Shown: one piece after another, positions 1-5,424 of the stretch
Position numbering within the stretch: the stretch's first letter is position 1
Layout: each line of letters starts with the position of its first letter
Origin: Caulobacter sp. B11
GTDB taxonomy: Bacteria; Pseudomonadota; Alphaproteobacteria; Caulobacterales; Caulobacteraceae
NCBI RefSeq assembly: GCF_002737765.1
Contig: NZ_PEGG01000182.1
Coordinates: forward strand, 1-5,475
Direction: 5' to 3'
Length of the DNA: 5,475 nucleotides
Notes under the pieces: model-generated
Told to the model about the DNA's origin: nothing
Databases searched by the model: none
What the model saw: only the letters and a program-made list of their open reading frames with translations
Program-made: the position numbers and the translations under genes

Positions 1-3
1 ATC

Positions 4-15
4 TATACTTGTATA
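4..15. promoter_or_regulatory. Perfect 12-bp inverted repeat, possible operator
   Basis: The sequence TATAC-TT-GTATA is a perfect inverted repeat with 5-bp arms and a 2-bp centre, in an AT-rich patch about 50 bp upstream of a TATAAT box. Short AT-rich palindromes of this kind often bind dimeric regulators, including toxin-antitoxin repressors. That role is inference: the site lies at the window edge and could belong to whatever lies to the left, or arise by chance in AT-rich DNA. Confidence 0.25.
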
Positions 16-43
16 TTGTGATCCTCGCCACAACCATCCGGCC

Positions 44-72
44 TCGAACCTTGAGCCGGCTGAGCGTATAAT
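44..72 (+). promoter_or_regulatory. Candidate promoter with consensus -10 box
   Basis: A perfect TATAAT hexamer lies at 67-72, 35 bp upstream of the DUF2442 start at 108. The best -35 at 17-bp spacing is TCGAAC (44-49), which matches TTGACA at only three positions. TTGAGC at 51-56 is a better hexamer but sits only 10 bp from the -10. If used, transcription would start near position 79 and leave a leader of about 29 nt. Confidence 0.3.
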
Positions 73-107
73 GGCAAACCGAACCTCAAAATTCCGGGGC
101 TCAAAGG

Positions 108-392
108 ATGACGAAGTTCAAACTTGTGAAGGCGGTTCGCGTGAAGGCGCTGCCAGGCTACAGACTTGACGTCGAATTTGCGGATGGAACCGGCGGCGTG
201 GCCGACATCAGTGATTTCGTCACCCAAGTGCACGGCTCGATGGTCGTGCCGCTTCGCGACGAGACTTTTTTCGCAAAAGTCTTTGTAGAGATGGGCGTGC
301 CGACCTAGCCCAATGGCTGCGATGTCGATCCGAGCAGGCTGAGAATGGATCTGGAAGCCGCCGGAACCTTGCGGGCGGCGGGCGCGGCCTGA
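108..392 (+). pseudogene. DUF2442 protein, interrupted by an in-frame TAG
   Basis: This is a small DUF2442-family protein of unknown biochemical role; the family is often found next to DUF4160 and is a suspected antitoxin-like partner. From ATG 108 it reads KLVKAVRVKALPG, then DETFFAKVF, up to a TAG at 306-308 after 66 residues. The same frame continues past the TAG with PNGCDVDP and an LEAAGTLR tail, and ends at TGA 390-392. In the two homologues at 770-1048 and 1045-1788 the aligned codon is TGG in a T-W-P-N-G motif, so one G-to-A change explains the stop. Restored length would be 94 residues, the same size class as the neighbour of 92. The 66-residue product would lose the conserved C-terminal third. 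AAAGG abuts the ATG directly, which is poor spacing for a ribosome binding site. Its A/T-ending codons differ from those of its paralogues. A sequencing error cannot be excluded. Confidence 0.75.
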
Positions 393-451
393 TCGCCTGC
401 CGCACCCTGAGATTTGAGGAATTTCGTATTGAGAGCGTCGGGACTAAATGC

Positions 452-467
452 AACTATAAGAATAGTT
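452..467. promoter_or_regulatory. 16-bp inverted repeat, candidate operator/promoter of the DUF4160 operon
   Basis: AACTAT-AAGA-ATAGTT is a perfect inverted repeat with 6-bp arms and a 4-bp centre. It ends 25 bp before the ATG at 493, in a roughly 100-bp intergenic stretch (393-492) that holds no gene. It contains TATAAG (455-460), a fair -10 hexamer, but the nearest TTGAGA (429-434) is 20 bp away, so the promoter call is weak. Overlap of a dyad with a -10 box is the usual arrangement for autorepressed toxin-antitoxin operons. That is the inference here; no regulator is identified. Confidence 0.35.
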
Positions 468-492
468 CCATAATGACGCCCATCGGCACGCC

Positions 493-773
493 ATGCCCAC
501 GATTTCCTGGTTCTACGGCATCTCGATCCGATCCGGATGTTCTTCAACGATCATCCGCCACCCCATTTCCACGCCTACTACGACTCCAACGTCGCCGTGG
601 TTGTGATCGAGACCGGAGAAATCACGGTCGGGCGCCTGCCGCCCCGCGTCGCCCGTTTGGTCGAACGATGGCGGCGGGAGTATATTGAAGAGCTCAAGGA
701 AACTTGGGGGTGCGCGGCAAGCGGCGAGACCGGCTCGCTGGGCCGCATCCCGGGTCTGGAGGGTCAGTCATGA
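493..773 (+). pseudogene. DUF4160 protein, frameshifted by a 5-bp tandem duplication
   Basis: This is a DUF4160-family small protein of unknown activity, commonly found beside DUF2442. ATG 493 opens the family's typical start, MPTISWFYGISIR, and the frame then fails and stops at TGA 604-606. The rest of the family, MFFNDHPPPHFHAYY then GEITVGRLPPR, begins at 537 in another frame and runs to TGA 771-773. At the junction ATCCG occurs twice in tandem (about 526-535); removing one copy joins the halves as SIR-MFF and gives a 91-residue protein of normal family length. The conserved D-H-x3-H-F-H-A segment lies in the second half. Translation from ATG 537 could still make a 78-residue form, but no ribosome binding site precedes it. 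No good binding site is visible before 493 either. The stop overlaps the next gene by ATGA, so the pair is coupled. The duplication could be a real mutation, a phase-variation state or an error. Confidence 0.8.
758..763 (+). promoter_or_regulatory. Ribosome binding site of the intact DUF2442 gene
   Basis: GGAGGG lies 6 nt before ATG 770, inside the end of the DUF4160 frame. This strong site fixes the start at 770 rather than at an in-frame ATG at 704, and would let DUF2442 be translated even when DUF4160 is frameshifted. Confidence 0.7.
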
Positions 774-1048
774 GAGAAGTCGTCCATGTCCGCCGCTTCG
801 AGAAGCTGGGGGCCTATCGCCTGAAGCTTCAGTTCACCGACGGCCTGGCCGGCGAGTGGGATTTCTCGATGCTGGCCAGTGATCCCCGCCCCGTCACGGC
901 GCCGTTCCGCGACCCGACCTATTTCGACAAGGTCTTCCTGGATTTCGGCGCCCTGACCTGGCCCAACGGCTTCGACTGGAGCCCCGAGGCTCTGCACGCC
1001 GATATGGCGGCGGCGGGGGTGCTGAAGTTCGAGACGGCGGCGGCGTGA
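770..1048 (+). CDS. DUF2442 domain-containing protein
   Basis: This intact 92-residue protein is a single DUF2442 domain of unknown molecular function. Landmarks are an N-terminal beta-rich segment (VVHVRRFEKLGAYRLKL, residues 4-20), a DPTYFDKVFLDFG block near residue 50, and LTWPNGFDWSPEAL. The last matches the T-W-P-N-G-x-D signature of the other two copies in this window. It is clearly more diverged from those two than they are from each other, so it is probably not their recent duplicate. The start at ATG 770 is supported by GGAGGG and by the 4-bp ATGA overlap with DUF4160. Its own TGA overlaps the GTG start of the next gene. DUF4160/DUF2442 adjacency is a recurring arrangement suspected to be toxin-antitoxin-like; an antitoxin role here is inference. 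No signal peptide or membrane segment is seen. Confidence 0.85.
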   Translation: MREVVHVRRFEKLGAYRLKLQFTDGLAGEWDFSMLASDPRPVTAPFRDPTYFDKVFLDFGALTWPNGFDWSPEALHADMAAAGVLKFETAAA

Positions 1049-1788
1049 GCCATATTCGCCTGCCACCGCCGGTCGCAGCCATCTATGAAGCCGTCGCCGA
1101 GTTGGAAAAGCTCTATCCGGGACGAAAGTTCACGCCGGACGGCCACCTTGTCGGGTCCATCGGCGAGGTGATCGCCGCCAAGGCCTTGGGGCTGGAACTC
1201 TATCCTGCTTCATACGCGGGCCATGACGCGAAGGACGCAACAGGACGGGACGTGCAAATAAAGCTGACCGGCGGAAAGTCGGTGTCGCTCTACGCCACCT
1301 GCGACCGTCTGGTCGTTCTTCGCGTCGTGTCGCCGCACCTCGCGGAAATTGTCTATGACGGCTTCGGCGCGCCAGCCTGGGAGAGCGCGGGGCCACTTCA
1401 AAAAAACGGGCAGCGAACGATCAGCCTTGCCAAGCTCAAGCGCATCGTCGCCGCCGGCCCGTCACAAGTCGATCCCATTTCGGAGGAGAGCACGCCACCG
1501 GAGGAGCCGACCGTCGGCATCAAGCTTGTGCGTGCCGTACGCGTCAGCGCCCTGCCCGGCCACAGGCTGAACGTCGCCTTTTCCGACCTCTCCAGTGGCG
1601 TCATCGACCTCAGCGATTGGGTGCTGTCAGGCGGCCCGATGGTTCAGCCTCTGGCCGACGAGACCTTCTTCGCGAAGGTCTTCCTGGAAATGGGCACGCC
1701 GACCTGGCCGAACGGCTGCGACGCGGACCCGACGAATATGCGGATGCAGTTAGAGTCGGCGGGTAGTCTGAAAACCAATGCCGCCTAA
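1045..1788 (+). CDS. DUF6998-like domain fused to a DUF2442 domain
   Basis: This 247-residue protein has two parts. Residues about 5-135 resemble what I recall as the DUF6998 family: PPPVAAIYEAVAELE, KFTPDGHLVGSIGEVIAA, GHDAKDATGRDVQIKLT, CDRLVVLRV and NGQRTISLAKLKRI. E41 in a predicted helix, D61, and Q71-x-K73 on a strand are spaced as in PD-(D/E)xK nucleases with a Q-x-K variant; this fold assignment is my inference. Residues about 137-157 form a Ser/Pro/Glu linker. Residues about 158-247 are a complete DUF2442 domain (KLVRAVRVSALPGHRL, DETFFAKVFLEMG, TWPNGCD), close to the interrupted copy at 108-392. The GTG start at 1045 overlaps the previous stop as GTGA, implying translational coupling; the ATG at 1084 would cut into the conserved N-terminus. 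The gene ends at TAA, 2 bp from the convergent gene. It may be a nuclease with a built-in regulatory domain; activity is unknown. Confidence 0.8.
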   Translation: MSHIRLPPPVAAIYEAVAELEKLYPGRKFTPDGHLVGSIGEVIAAKALGLELYPASYAGHDAKDATGRDVQIKLTGGKSVSLYATCDRLVVLRVVSPHLAEIVYDGFGAPAWESAGPLQKNGQRTISLAKLKRIVAAGPSQVDPISEESTPPEEPTVGIKLVRAVRVSALPGHRLNVAFSDLSSGVIDLSDWVLSGGPMVQPLADETFFAKVFLEMGTPTWPNGCDADPTNMRMQLESAGSLKTNAA

Positions 1789-1790
1789 AG

Positions 1791-2333
1791 TCATGGTTCG
1801 CTACAAGCGAGCCTGACCCCTTTTATTAGCTGGAGAAGCTTACCTTCAATTTCGGCGAGCTCAGTTGCAACTGCTACAACGGCCGCGACATTCCACCCTT
1901 CGCCTTCTTCCAGCGATAAGGTCGTTCCACCCCTGTCAGTGACCACCCTAGCAACGTATAGGCCATCTCCTGGACCATGCGCCAACAGCGCTGAATGTAG
2001 AATTTCATTTCGGGCGCTATTCAGGCGCTCCAACTCATCAAATATCGCCGACGCCTGACTGCGCAGAGTTGCCAGGCGAGATGACCCGCTGAAAGCATCC
2101 CGAAGCCACTTAAGGCGGGCTGAGAATTTGAACGGAAACTTCCGATCTGGAAGCAATGAGGCGTCCATAAACGCGATATTGTTGACCGCGACACCAAGAA
2201 AATATTCTAGCCGTGCCGAGCAAATCGCAACGGCTCCATGATGATGCATGTAGTCGCGCCGCAGCGTCGTAAGATCCGCTGAAAAGCTCTCCGGCAAATT
2301 CGCCAGCAACGAATCTTGGCGACGCTGCGTCAC
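1791..2333 (-). CDS. Hypothetical protein with HEPN-like R-N-x3-H motif
   Basis: This 180-residue, mostly helical protein has no confidently recognised family. Residues 105-114 (NSARNEILHS) carry R108-N109-E-I-L-H113, which fits the RX4-6H motif with a polar residue after Arg that is typical of HEPN ribonucleases. An upstream helix with E43 (ARLEYFLGVAVNNI) fits the usual HEPN pattern of an acidic residue in an earlier helix. I infer a HEPN-like protein, possibly an RNase toxin or RNA-binding factor; the motif is short and could be coincidental. The start is GTG at 2333, one base after the pntB TGA, with AAGGGG 7 nt upstream inside pntB, so it is probably translated from pnt mRNA. It is more AT-rich (sampled lines about 50-55% GC) than pntB (about 70% or more in a sampled line), suggesting later acquisition. 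No membrane segment or signal peptide is seen. Confidence 0.7.
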   Translation of the reverse strand: MTQRRQDSLLANLPESFSADLTTLRRDYMHHHGAVAICSARLEYFLGVAVNNIAFMDASLLPDRKFPFKFSARLKWLRDAFSGSSRLATLRSQASAIFDELERLNSARNEILHSALLAHGPGDGLYVARVVTDRGGTTLSLEEGEGWNVAAVVAVATELAEIEGKLLQLIKGVRLACSEP

Positions 2334-2334
2334 C

Positions 2335-3753
2335 TCACAGCCCCTTGACGATCCCCTCGACCATCTTCTTGGCGTCGCCGAACAGCATCATGGTGTTGTC
2401 GCGGAAGAACAGCTCGTTCTCCACCCCGGCATAGCCCGAGGCCATGCCGCGCTTGATGAACAGCACGGTGCGGGCCTTTTCGACGTCGAGGATCGGCATG
2501 CCGTAGATGGCGCTGGTCGGGTCGGTCTTGGCGGCCGGGTTGGTGACGTCATTGGCGCCGATCACGAAGGCCACGTCGGCGGTCGAGAACTCGCTGTTGA
2601 TGTCTTCCAGCTCGAAGACCTCGTCATAGGGGACATTGGCCTCGGCCAGCAGCACGTTCATGTGGCCGGGCATGCGGCCGGCGACGGGGTGGATGGCGTA
2701 TTTCACCTCGACCCCCTCTTCCTTCAGCTTGTCGGCCATTTCGCGCAGGATGTGCTGGGCTTGCGAGACGGCCATGCCGTAGCCCGGGACGATGATCACC
2801 TTGGAGGCGTTCTTCATGATGAAGGCCGCGTCGTCGGCGCTGCCCTGCTTGACGGGGCGGGTCTCGACCTTGCCGCCCGGGCCCGCCACGGCGTCGGCCG
2901 CGCCGAAGCCGCCGAGGATCACCGAGATGAAGGACCGGTTCATGGCCTTGCACATGATGTAGGACAGGATCGCGCCCGACGAGCCGACCAGGGCCCCGGT
3001 GATGATCAGGGTGGTGTTCTCGAGCGTGAAGCCCAGGGCCGCCGCCGCCCAGCCGGAATAGCTGTTGAGCATCGACACCACGACCGGCATGTCGGCCCCG
3101 CCGATCGGGATGATCAGGGTGACGCCGATGATCAGGGCCAGGGCGAAGATGCCCCAGAAGGCCCAGATCGCCGCGCCGCCGCTCATCACCAGCACCACGA
3201 CCAGGGCGACGATGCCCAGGGCCAGGGCGATGTTCAGGGCGTGACGGGCCGGCAGCATGATCGGCGCGCCGCCCATGTTGCCGTTCAGCTTGGCGAAGGC
3301 GATGACCGAGCCGGTGAAGGTGATGGCGCCGATGGCCAGGCCCAGGGACAACTCGATCAGGCTGTTGAGGTGCACATGGCCGTCCGCCCCGACGATGCCA
3401 TAGGCGGCCGGGGTGTAGATCGCCGCGACGGCGACCAGGCAGGCGGCCATGCCGACCAGGCTGTGGAAGGCCGCGACCAGCTGCGGCATCGAGGTCATGG
3501 CCACCTTGCGGGCGATCACCGCCCCCACGACGCCGCCGATGGCGACGCCGCCGAAGATCAGGCCCAGGGTGATGGGGTCGAGCGCCTTCTGGCTCCACAG
3601 GGTGGCCAGGGTGGTCAGCACGGCGATGGCCATGCCGATCATGCCGTTGCGGTTGCCCGCCTGGCTGGTCACCGGGCTGGACAGCCCGCGCAGGGCCAGG
3701 ATGAACAGCACCCCGGAGACGATATAGAGGATGGCGGCGAGATTGGCGTTCAT
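2335..3753 (-). CDS. pntB: NAD(P) transhydrogenase subunit beta (Re/Si-specific)
   Basis: This is the beta subunit of the proton-translocating transhydrogenase, an inner-membrane complex that couples proton entry to hydride transfer from NADH to NADP+. The 472-residue protein is intact and near the E. coli length (about 462). Residues 1 to about 285 are a run of hydrophobic helices. H97 (in AFHSLVG) and D221 (in GGADMPVVVSMLNSYSGW) match the channel residues known as His91 and Asp213 in E. coli PntB. The C-terminal domain III binds NADP(H): VPGYGMAVSQAQ (322-333), GRMPGHMNVLLAE (359-371), GANDVTNPAA (399-408), KRGMASGYAGVENELF (434-449). The ATG at 3753 follows GGGGGAA by about 8 nt and lies 31 nt after the pntA2 stop, so it is the third gene of the operon. 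A long open frame on the opposite strand is a composition effect. Assignment is near certain. Confidence 0.97.
   Translation of the reverse strand: MNANLAAILYIVSGVLFILALRGLSSPVTSQAGNRNGMIGMAIAVLTTLATLWSQKALDPITLGLIFGGVAIGGVVGAVIARKVAMTSMPQLVAAFHSLVGMAACLVAVAAIYTPAAYGIVGADGHVHLNSLIELSLGLAIGAITFTGSVIAFAKLNGNMGGAPIMLPARHALNIALALGIVALVVVLVMSGGAAIWAFWGIFALALIIGVTLIIPIGGADMPVVVSMLNSYSGWAAAALGFTLENTTLIITGALVGSSGAILSYIMCKAMNRSFISVILGGFGAADAVAGPGGKVETRPVKQGSADDAAFIMKNASKVIIVPGYGMAVSQAQHILREMADKLKEEGVEVKYAIHPVAGRMPGHMNVLLAEANVPYDEVFELEDINSEFSTADVAFVIGANDVTNPAAKTDPTSAIYGMPILDVEKARTVLFIKRGMASGYAGVENELFFRDNTMMLFGDAKKMVEGIVKGL
2341..2346 (-). promoter_or_regulatory. Ribosome binding site within the pntB end
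   Basis: On the minus strand AAGGGG lies 7 nt before GTG 2333, within the last codons of pntB. It supports the GTG as the true start of the HEPN-like gene and coupling to pntB translation. Confidence 0.5.
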
Positions 3754-3761
3754 GATGTCAG

Positions 3762-3768
3762 TTCCCCC
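3762..3768 (-). promoter_or_regulatory. Ribosome binding site of pntB
   Basis: On the minus strand GGGGGAA lies about 8 nt before the pntB ATG, in the 31-nt gap after pntA2. Confidence 0.6.
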
Positions 3769-3784
3769 AAGTGCTTGCCGTTGC

Positions 3785-4120
3785 TCACTTCTTCTCTTTC
3801 TTCTTGTACATGGCCAGCATCCGGTTGGTGACCAGGAAGCCGCCGAAGATGTTGACGGCGGCGAAGGCGGCGGCGATCGCGCCGGCCCCCTTCGAGATCC
3901 AGGTCGAGGCGGCGACCGTGCCGCCTTCCAGATCGGCGTTGGCCCCGTGGGCGGCGGCGGCCAGCAGGGCCCCGACGATGATCACCGAGGAGATGGCGTT
4001 GGTCACGGCCATCAGCGGGGTGTGCAGGGCGGGGGTCACGCTCCAGACGACATAATAGCCGACGAAGATGGCGAGCACGAAGATCGCCAGGCGGAACACG
4101 GTGGGGTCGACGGCTTCCAT
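3785..4120 (-). CDS. pntA2: NAD(P) transhydrogenase subunit alpha part 2
   Basis: This is the small membrane subunit (PntAB type) that supplies domain II helices of the alpha chain and assembles with PntB in the inner membrane. The 111-residue protein has three hydrophobic segments at about 8-26, 42-58 and 77-97. Family signatures are [17 protein letters not shown] (29-45) and [13 protein letters not shown] (90-102), and it ends in a Lys-rich cytoplasmic tail (KKKEKK). I chose ATG 4120 because GGGGAG precedes it by 9 nt and the protein then begins [11 protein letters not shown], as is usual. An in-frame GTG at 4153 would add 11 non-conserved residues and would include that site in the coding region. 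It lies 93 nt after the pntA1 stop and 31 nt before pntB. A separate alpha part 2 is typical of alphaproteobacterial pnt operons, in contrast to the fused E. coli alpha chain. Confidence 0.95.
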   Translation of the reverse strand: MEAVDPTVFRLAIFVLAIFVGYYVVWSVTPALHTPLMAVTNAISSVIIVGALLAAAAHGANADLEGGTVAASTWISKGAGAIAAAFAAVNIFGGFLVTNRMLAMYKKKEKK

Positions 4121-4129
4121 GGTTTCTAG

Positions 4130-4135
4130 CTCCCC
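4130..4135 (-). promoter_or_regulatory. Ribosome binding site of pntA2
   Basis: On the minus strand GGGGAG lies 9 nt before ATG 4120. It decides the start in favour of 4120 over the upstream in-frame GTG. Confidence 0.65.
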
Positions 4136-4153
4136 TTTCGGGCGGAATGGCAC

Positions 4154-4167
4154 GACCGCGAACGGTC
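4154..4167. repeat. Small hairpin in the pntA1-pntA2 gap
   Basis: GACCG-CGAA-CGGTC forms a perfect 5-bp stem. Read on the minus (transcribed) strand the loop is TTCG, a compact tetraloop. It sits between pntA1 and pntA2 beside a larger hairpin and lacks a T-run, so it is not a terminator. A role in mRNA processing or stability is possible. Confidence 0.35.
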
Positions 4168-4181
4168 CTGGAAAATCATGA

Positions 4182-4206
4182 CCCTTCCCCCTGAATGGGA
4201 GAAGGG
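4182..4206. repeat. CCTTCnCCC/GGGnGAAGG intergenic hairpin, REP-like
   Basis: Arms 4182-4191 and 4197-4206 pair over 10 positions with one C-A mismatch (4188/4200) around the loop TGAAT. The form CCTTC.CCC...GGG.GAAGG resembles a short palindrome that I recall as dispersed in many copies between genes of Caulobacter and relatives. No T-run follows on either strand, so termination is unlikely. Located 7 bp after the pntA1 stop, it could protect the upstream mRNA segment from 3' exonucleases, as REP elements do. Copy number cannot be judged from this window. Confidence 0.5.
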
Positions 4207-4213
4207 AGGCGCG

Positions 4214-5346
4214 TCACCCCAGCAAGCTCGGATGCACCACCGCCCCGCCCTGGGTGACCAGGGCCGCCTTCAGGATCTCGTCCTCGAAATTGGGGGCGAA
4301 GGCGCCCTCCTTGTCCAGGAACAGGCTCGAAAGGGCGAACAGGTTGCGGGCATAGAGGGCGCTGGCGTCGGTGGCGATGCGGCCGGGCAGGTTGGGGATG
4401 CCCAGGATCTTGACGCCGTTGGCGGTGACCGCCGTCTCGCCCAGCTTGGCCCCGACCACGTTGCCGCCCTGCTCGATGGCCAGGTCGACGATGATCGAGC
4501 CCGCTCGCATCGAGGCGACCTGCTCGGCGCTGACCAGCTTGGGGGCCGGCCGGCCGGGGATCAGGGCCGTGGTGATGACGATGTCCTGCTTGGCGATGTG
4601 GCCCGACAGCAGCTCGGCCTGCTTGGCCTTGTATTCGTCGCTCATTTCCTTGGCGTAGCCGCCGGCGGTCTGGGCGTTCTTGAATTCCTCGTCCTCGACG
4701 GCGAGGAATTTCGCGCCCAGGGACTCGACCTGTTCCTTGGTGGCCGGTCGCACGTCGGTGGCGGTGACCACCGCGCCCAGGCGGCGGGCCGTGGCGATGG
4801 CCTGCAGGCCGGCGACGCCGACCCCATGATGAACACCTTGGCCGCGGCGATGGTGCCGGCGGCGGTCATCATCATCGGCAGGGCCTTGCCATAGGCCTCG
4901 GCCCCTCGATCACGGCGCGATAGCCGGCGAGGTTGGCCTGGGACGACAGCATGTCCATGACCTGGGCCCGCGTGATGCGCGGGATGAATTCCATGGCGAT
5001 GGCGCTGGCCCCGGCTTGGCCAAGGCGTTCAGCGTGTTCCTTGTCCTGATGCGGATTGAGCGCCGCGGCGACGATCGCGCCGCTCTTGAGGGCCGCGATC
5101 TCGGCGGCCTCCGGCGCGCGGACCTTGAACAGGACGTCGGCGTCCTTGAATCGCGTCAGCGGCCGACTTGACCAGCTTGGCGCCGGCCGACTCATAGTCG
5201 CTGTCGAGATAGGACGCGGCGGCGCCCGCCCCTGATTCGACCACAAGCGAGAAGCCGGCGGCGGTCAGTTTCTTGACGGTCTCGGCGTGGCGGCGACTCG
5301 CGTCTCGCCCCCGCGGGTCTCTTGTCGTGACGGCGATAATGGCCAT
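4214..5346 (-). pseudogene. pntA1: NAD(P) transhydrogenase subunit alpha part 1, reading frame broken by several indels
   Basis: This is the NAD(H)-binding domain I subunit (PntAA type), a peripheral cytoplasmic protein that docks on the membrane subunits. The start is ATG 5346 with AGGGG 6 nt upstream. Family sequence is present throughout but in changing frames: ETVKKLTAAG, then DADVLFKVRAPEAAEIAAL, PRITRAQVMDMLSSQANLAG, MMMTAAGTIAAAKVFIMG, TATDVRPATKEQVESLGAKF, GYAKEMS, ALIPGRPAPKL and GGAVVHPSLLG. Extra bases are inferred at 5324, 5148 and probably 5036; missing bases near 5283, probably 5015, in 4902-4905 and in 4822-4825. Correcting these yields 1134 nt and 377 residues, the usual length. 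One break falls in the nucleotide-binding GVGVAG motif (restored residues 175-180). From 4214 to about 4820 the frame is intact. Because both partners are intact and the errors are of one type, sequencing error is likelier than true loss. Confidence 0.9.
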
Positions 5347-5352
5347 CGCATA

Positions 5353-5357
5353 CCCCT
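5353..5357 (-). promoter_or_regulatory. Ribosome binding site of pntA1
   Basis: On the minus strand AGGGG (within GGGGAGGGG) lies 6 nt before ATG 5346. An ATG at 5351 is out of frame and too close to this site, so 5346 is preferred. Confidence 0.55.
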
Positions 5358-5424
5358 CCCCGGAACGCTGTGTGCTCATACGAGCTTGCGCGTGTGTGTC
5401 TAGGGGATAAGTCTTGCCCTTTGT

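Noticed and set aside
3..233. Minus-strand frame opposite the first DUF2442 copy
   Set aside because: It overlaps a recognisable coding sequence on the other strand and has no motif.
469..474. CATAAT as an alternative -10 box before DUF4160
   Set aside because: No acceptable -35 lies 16-18 bp upstream, and transcription would begin almost at the start codon.
473..688. Plus-strand frame from ATG 473 across the DUF4160 region
   Set aside because: Its frame matches neither half of the DUF4160 sequence, and its Arg/Pro-rich translation has no family similarity.
3178..3245. Repeated CAGGGC units on the plus strand
   Set aside because: They reflect recurring Ala-Leu codons of pntB membrane helices, not a DNA repeat array.
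2624..3598. Long minus-strand frame inside pntB
   Set aside because: An out-of-frame shadow rich in Arg/His/Pro/Gly; pntB in the true frame shows all family motifs.
2662..3831. 389-codon open frame on the plus strand, opposite pntB
   Set aside because: It lies antisense to a certain gene; its translation is a low-complexity D/G/H/Q/R-rich string typical of the reverse of GC-rich membrane-protein codons, with no family motif.
4178..4894. 238-codon open frame on the plus strand, opposite pntA1
   Set aside because: Same composition effect; it mirrors conserved pntA1 coding sequence and has no recognisable domain.
5392..5399. GTGTGTGT dinucleotide run upstream of pntA1
   Set aside because: Four units are too few to call a functional microsatellite, and no promoter element is placed to use it.
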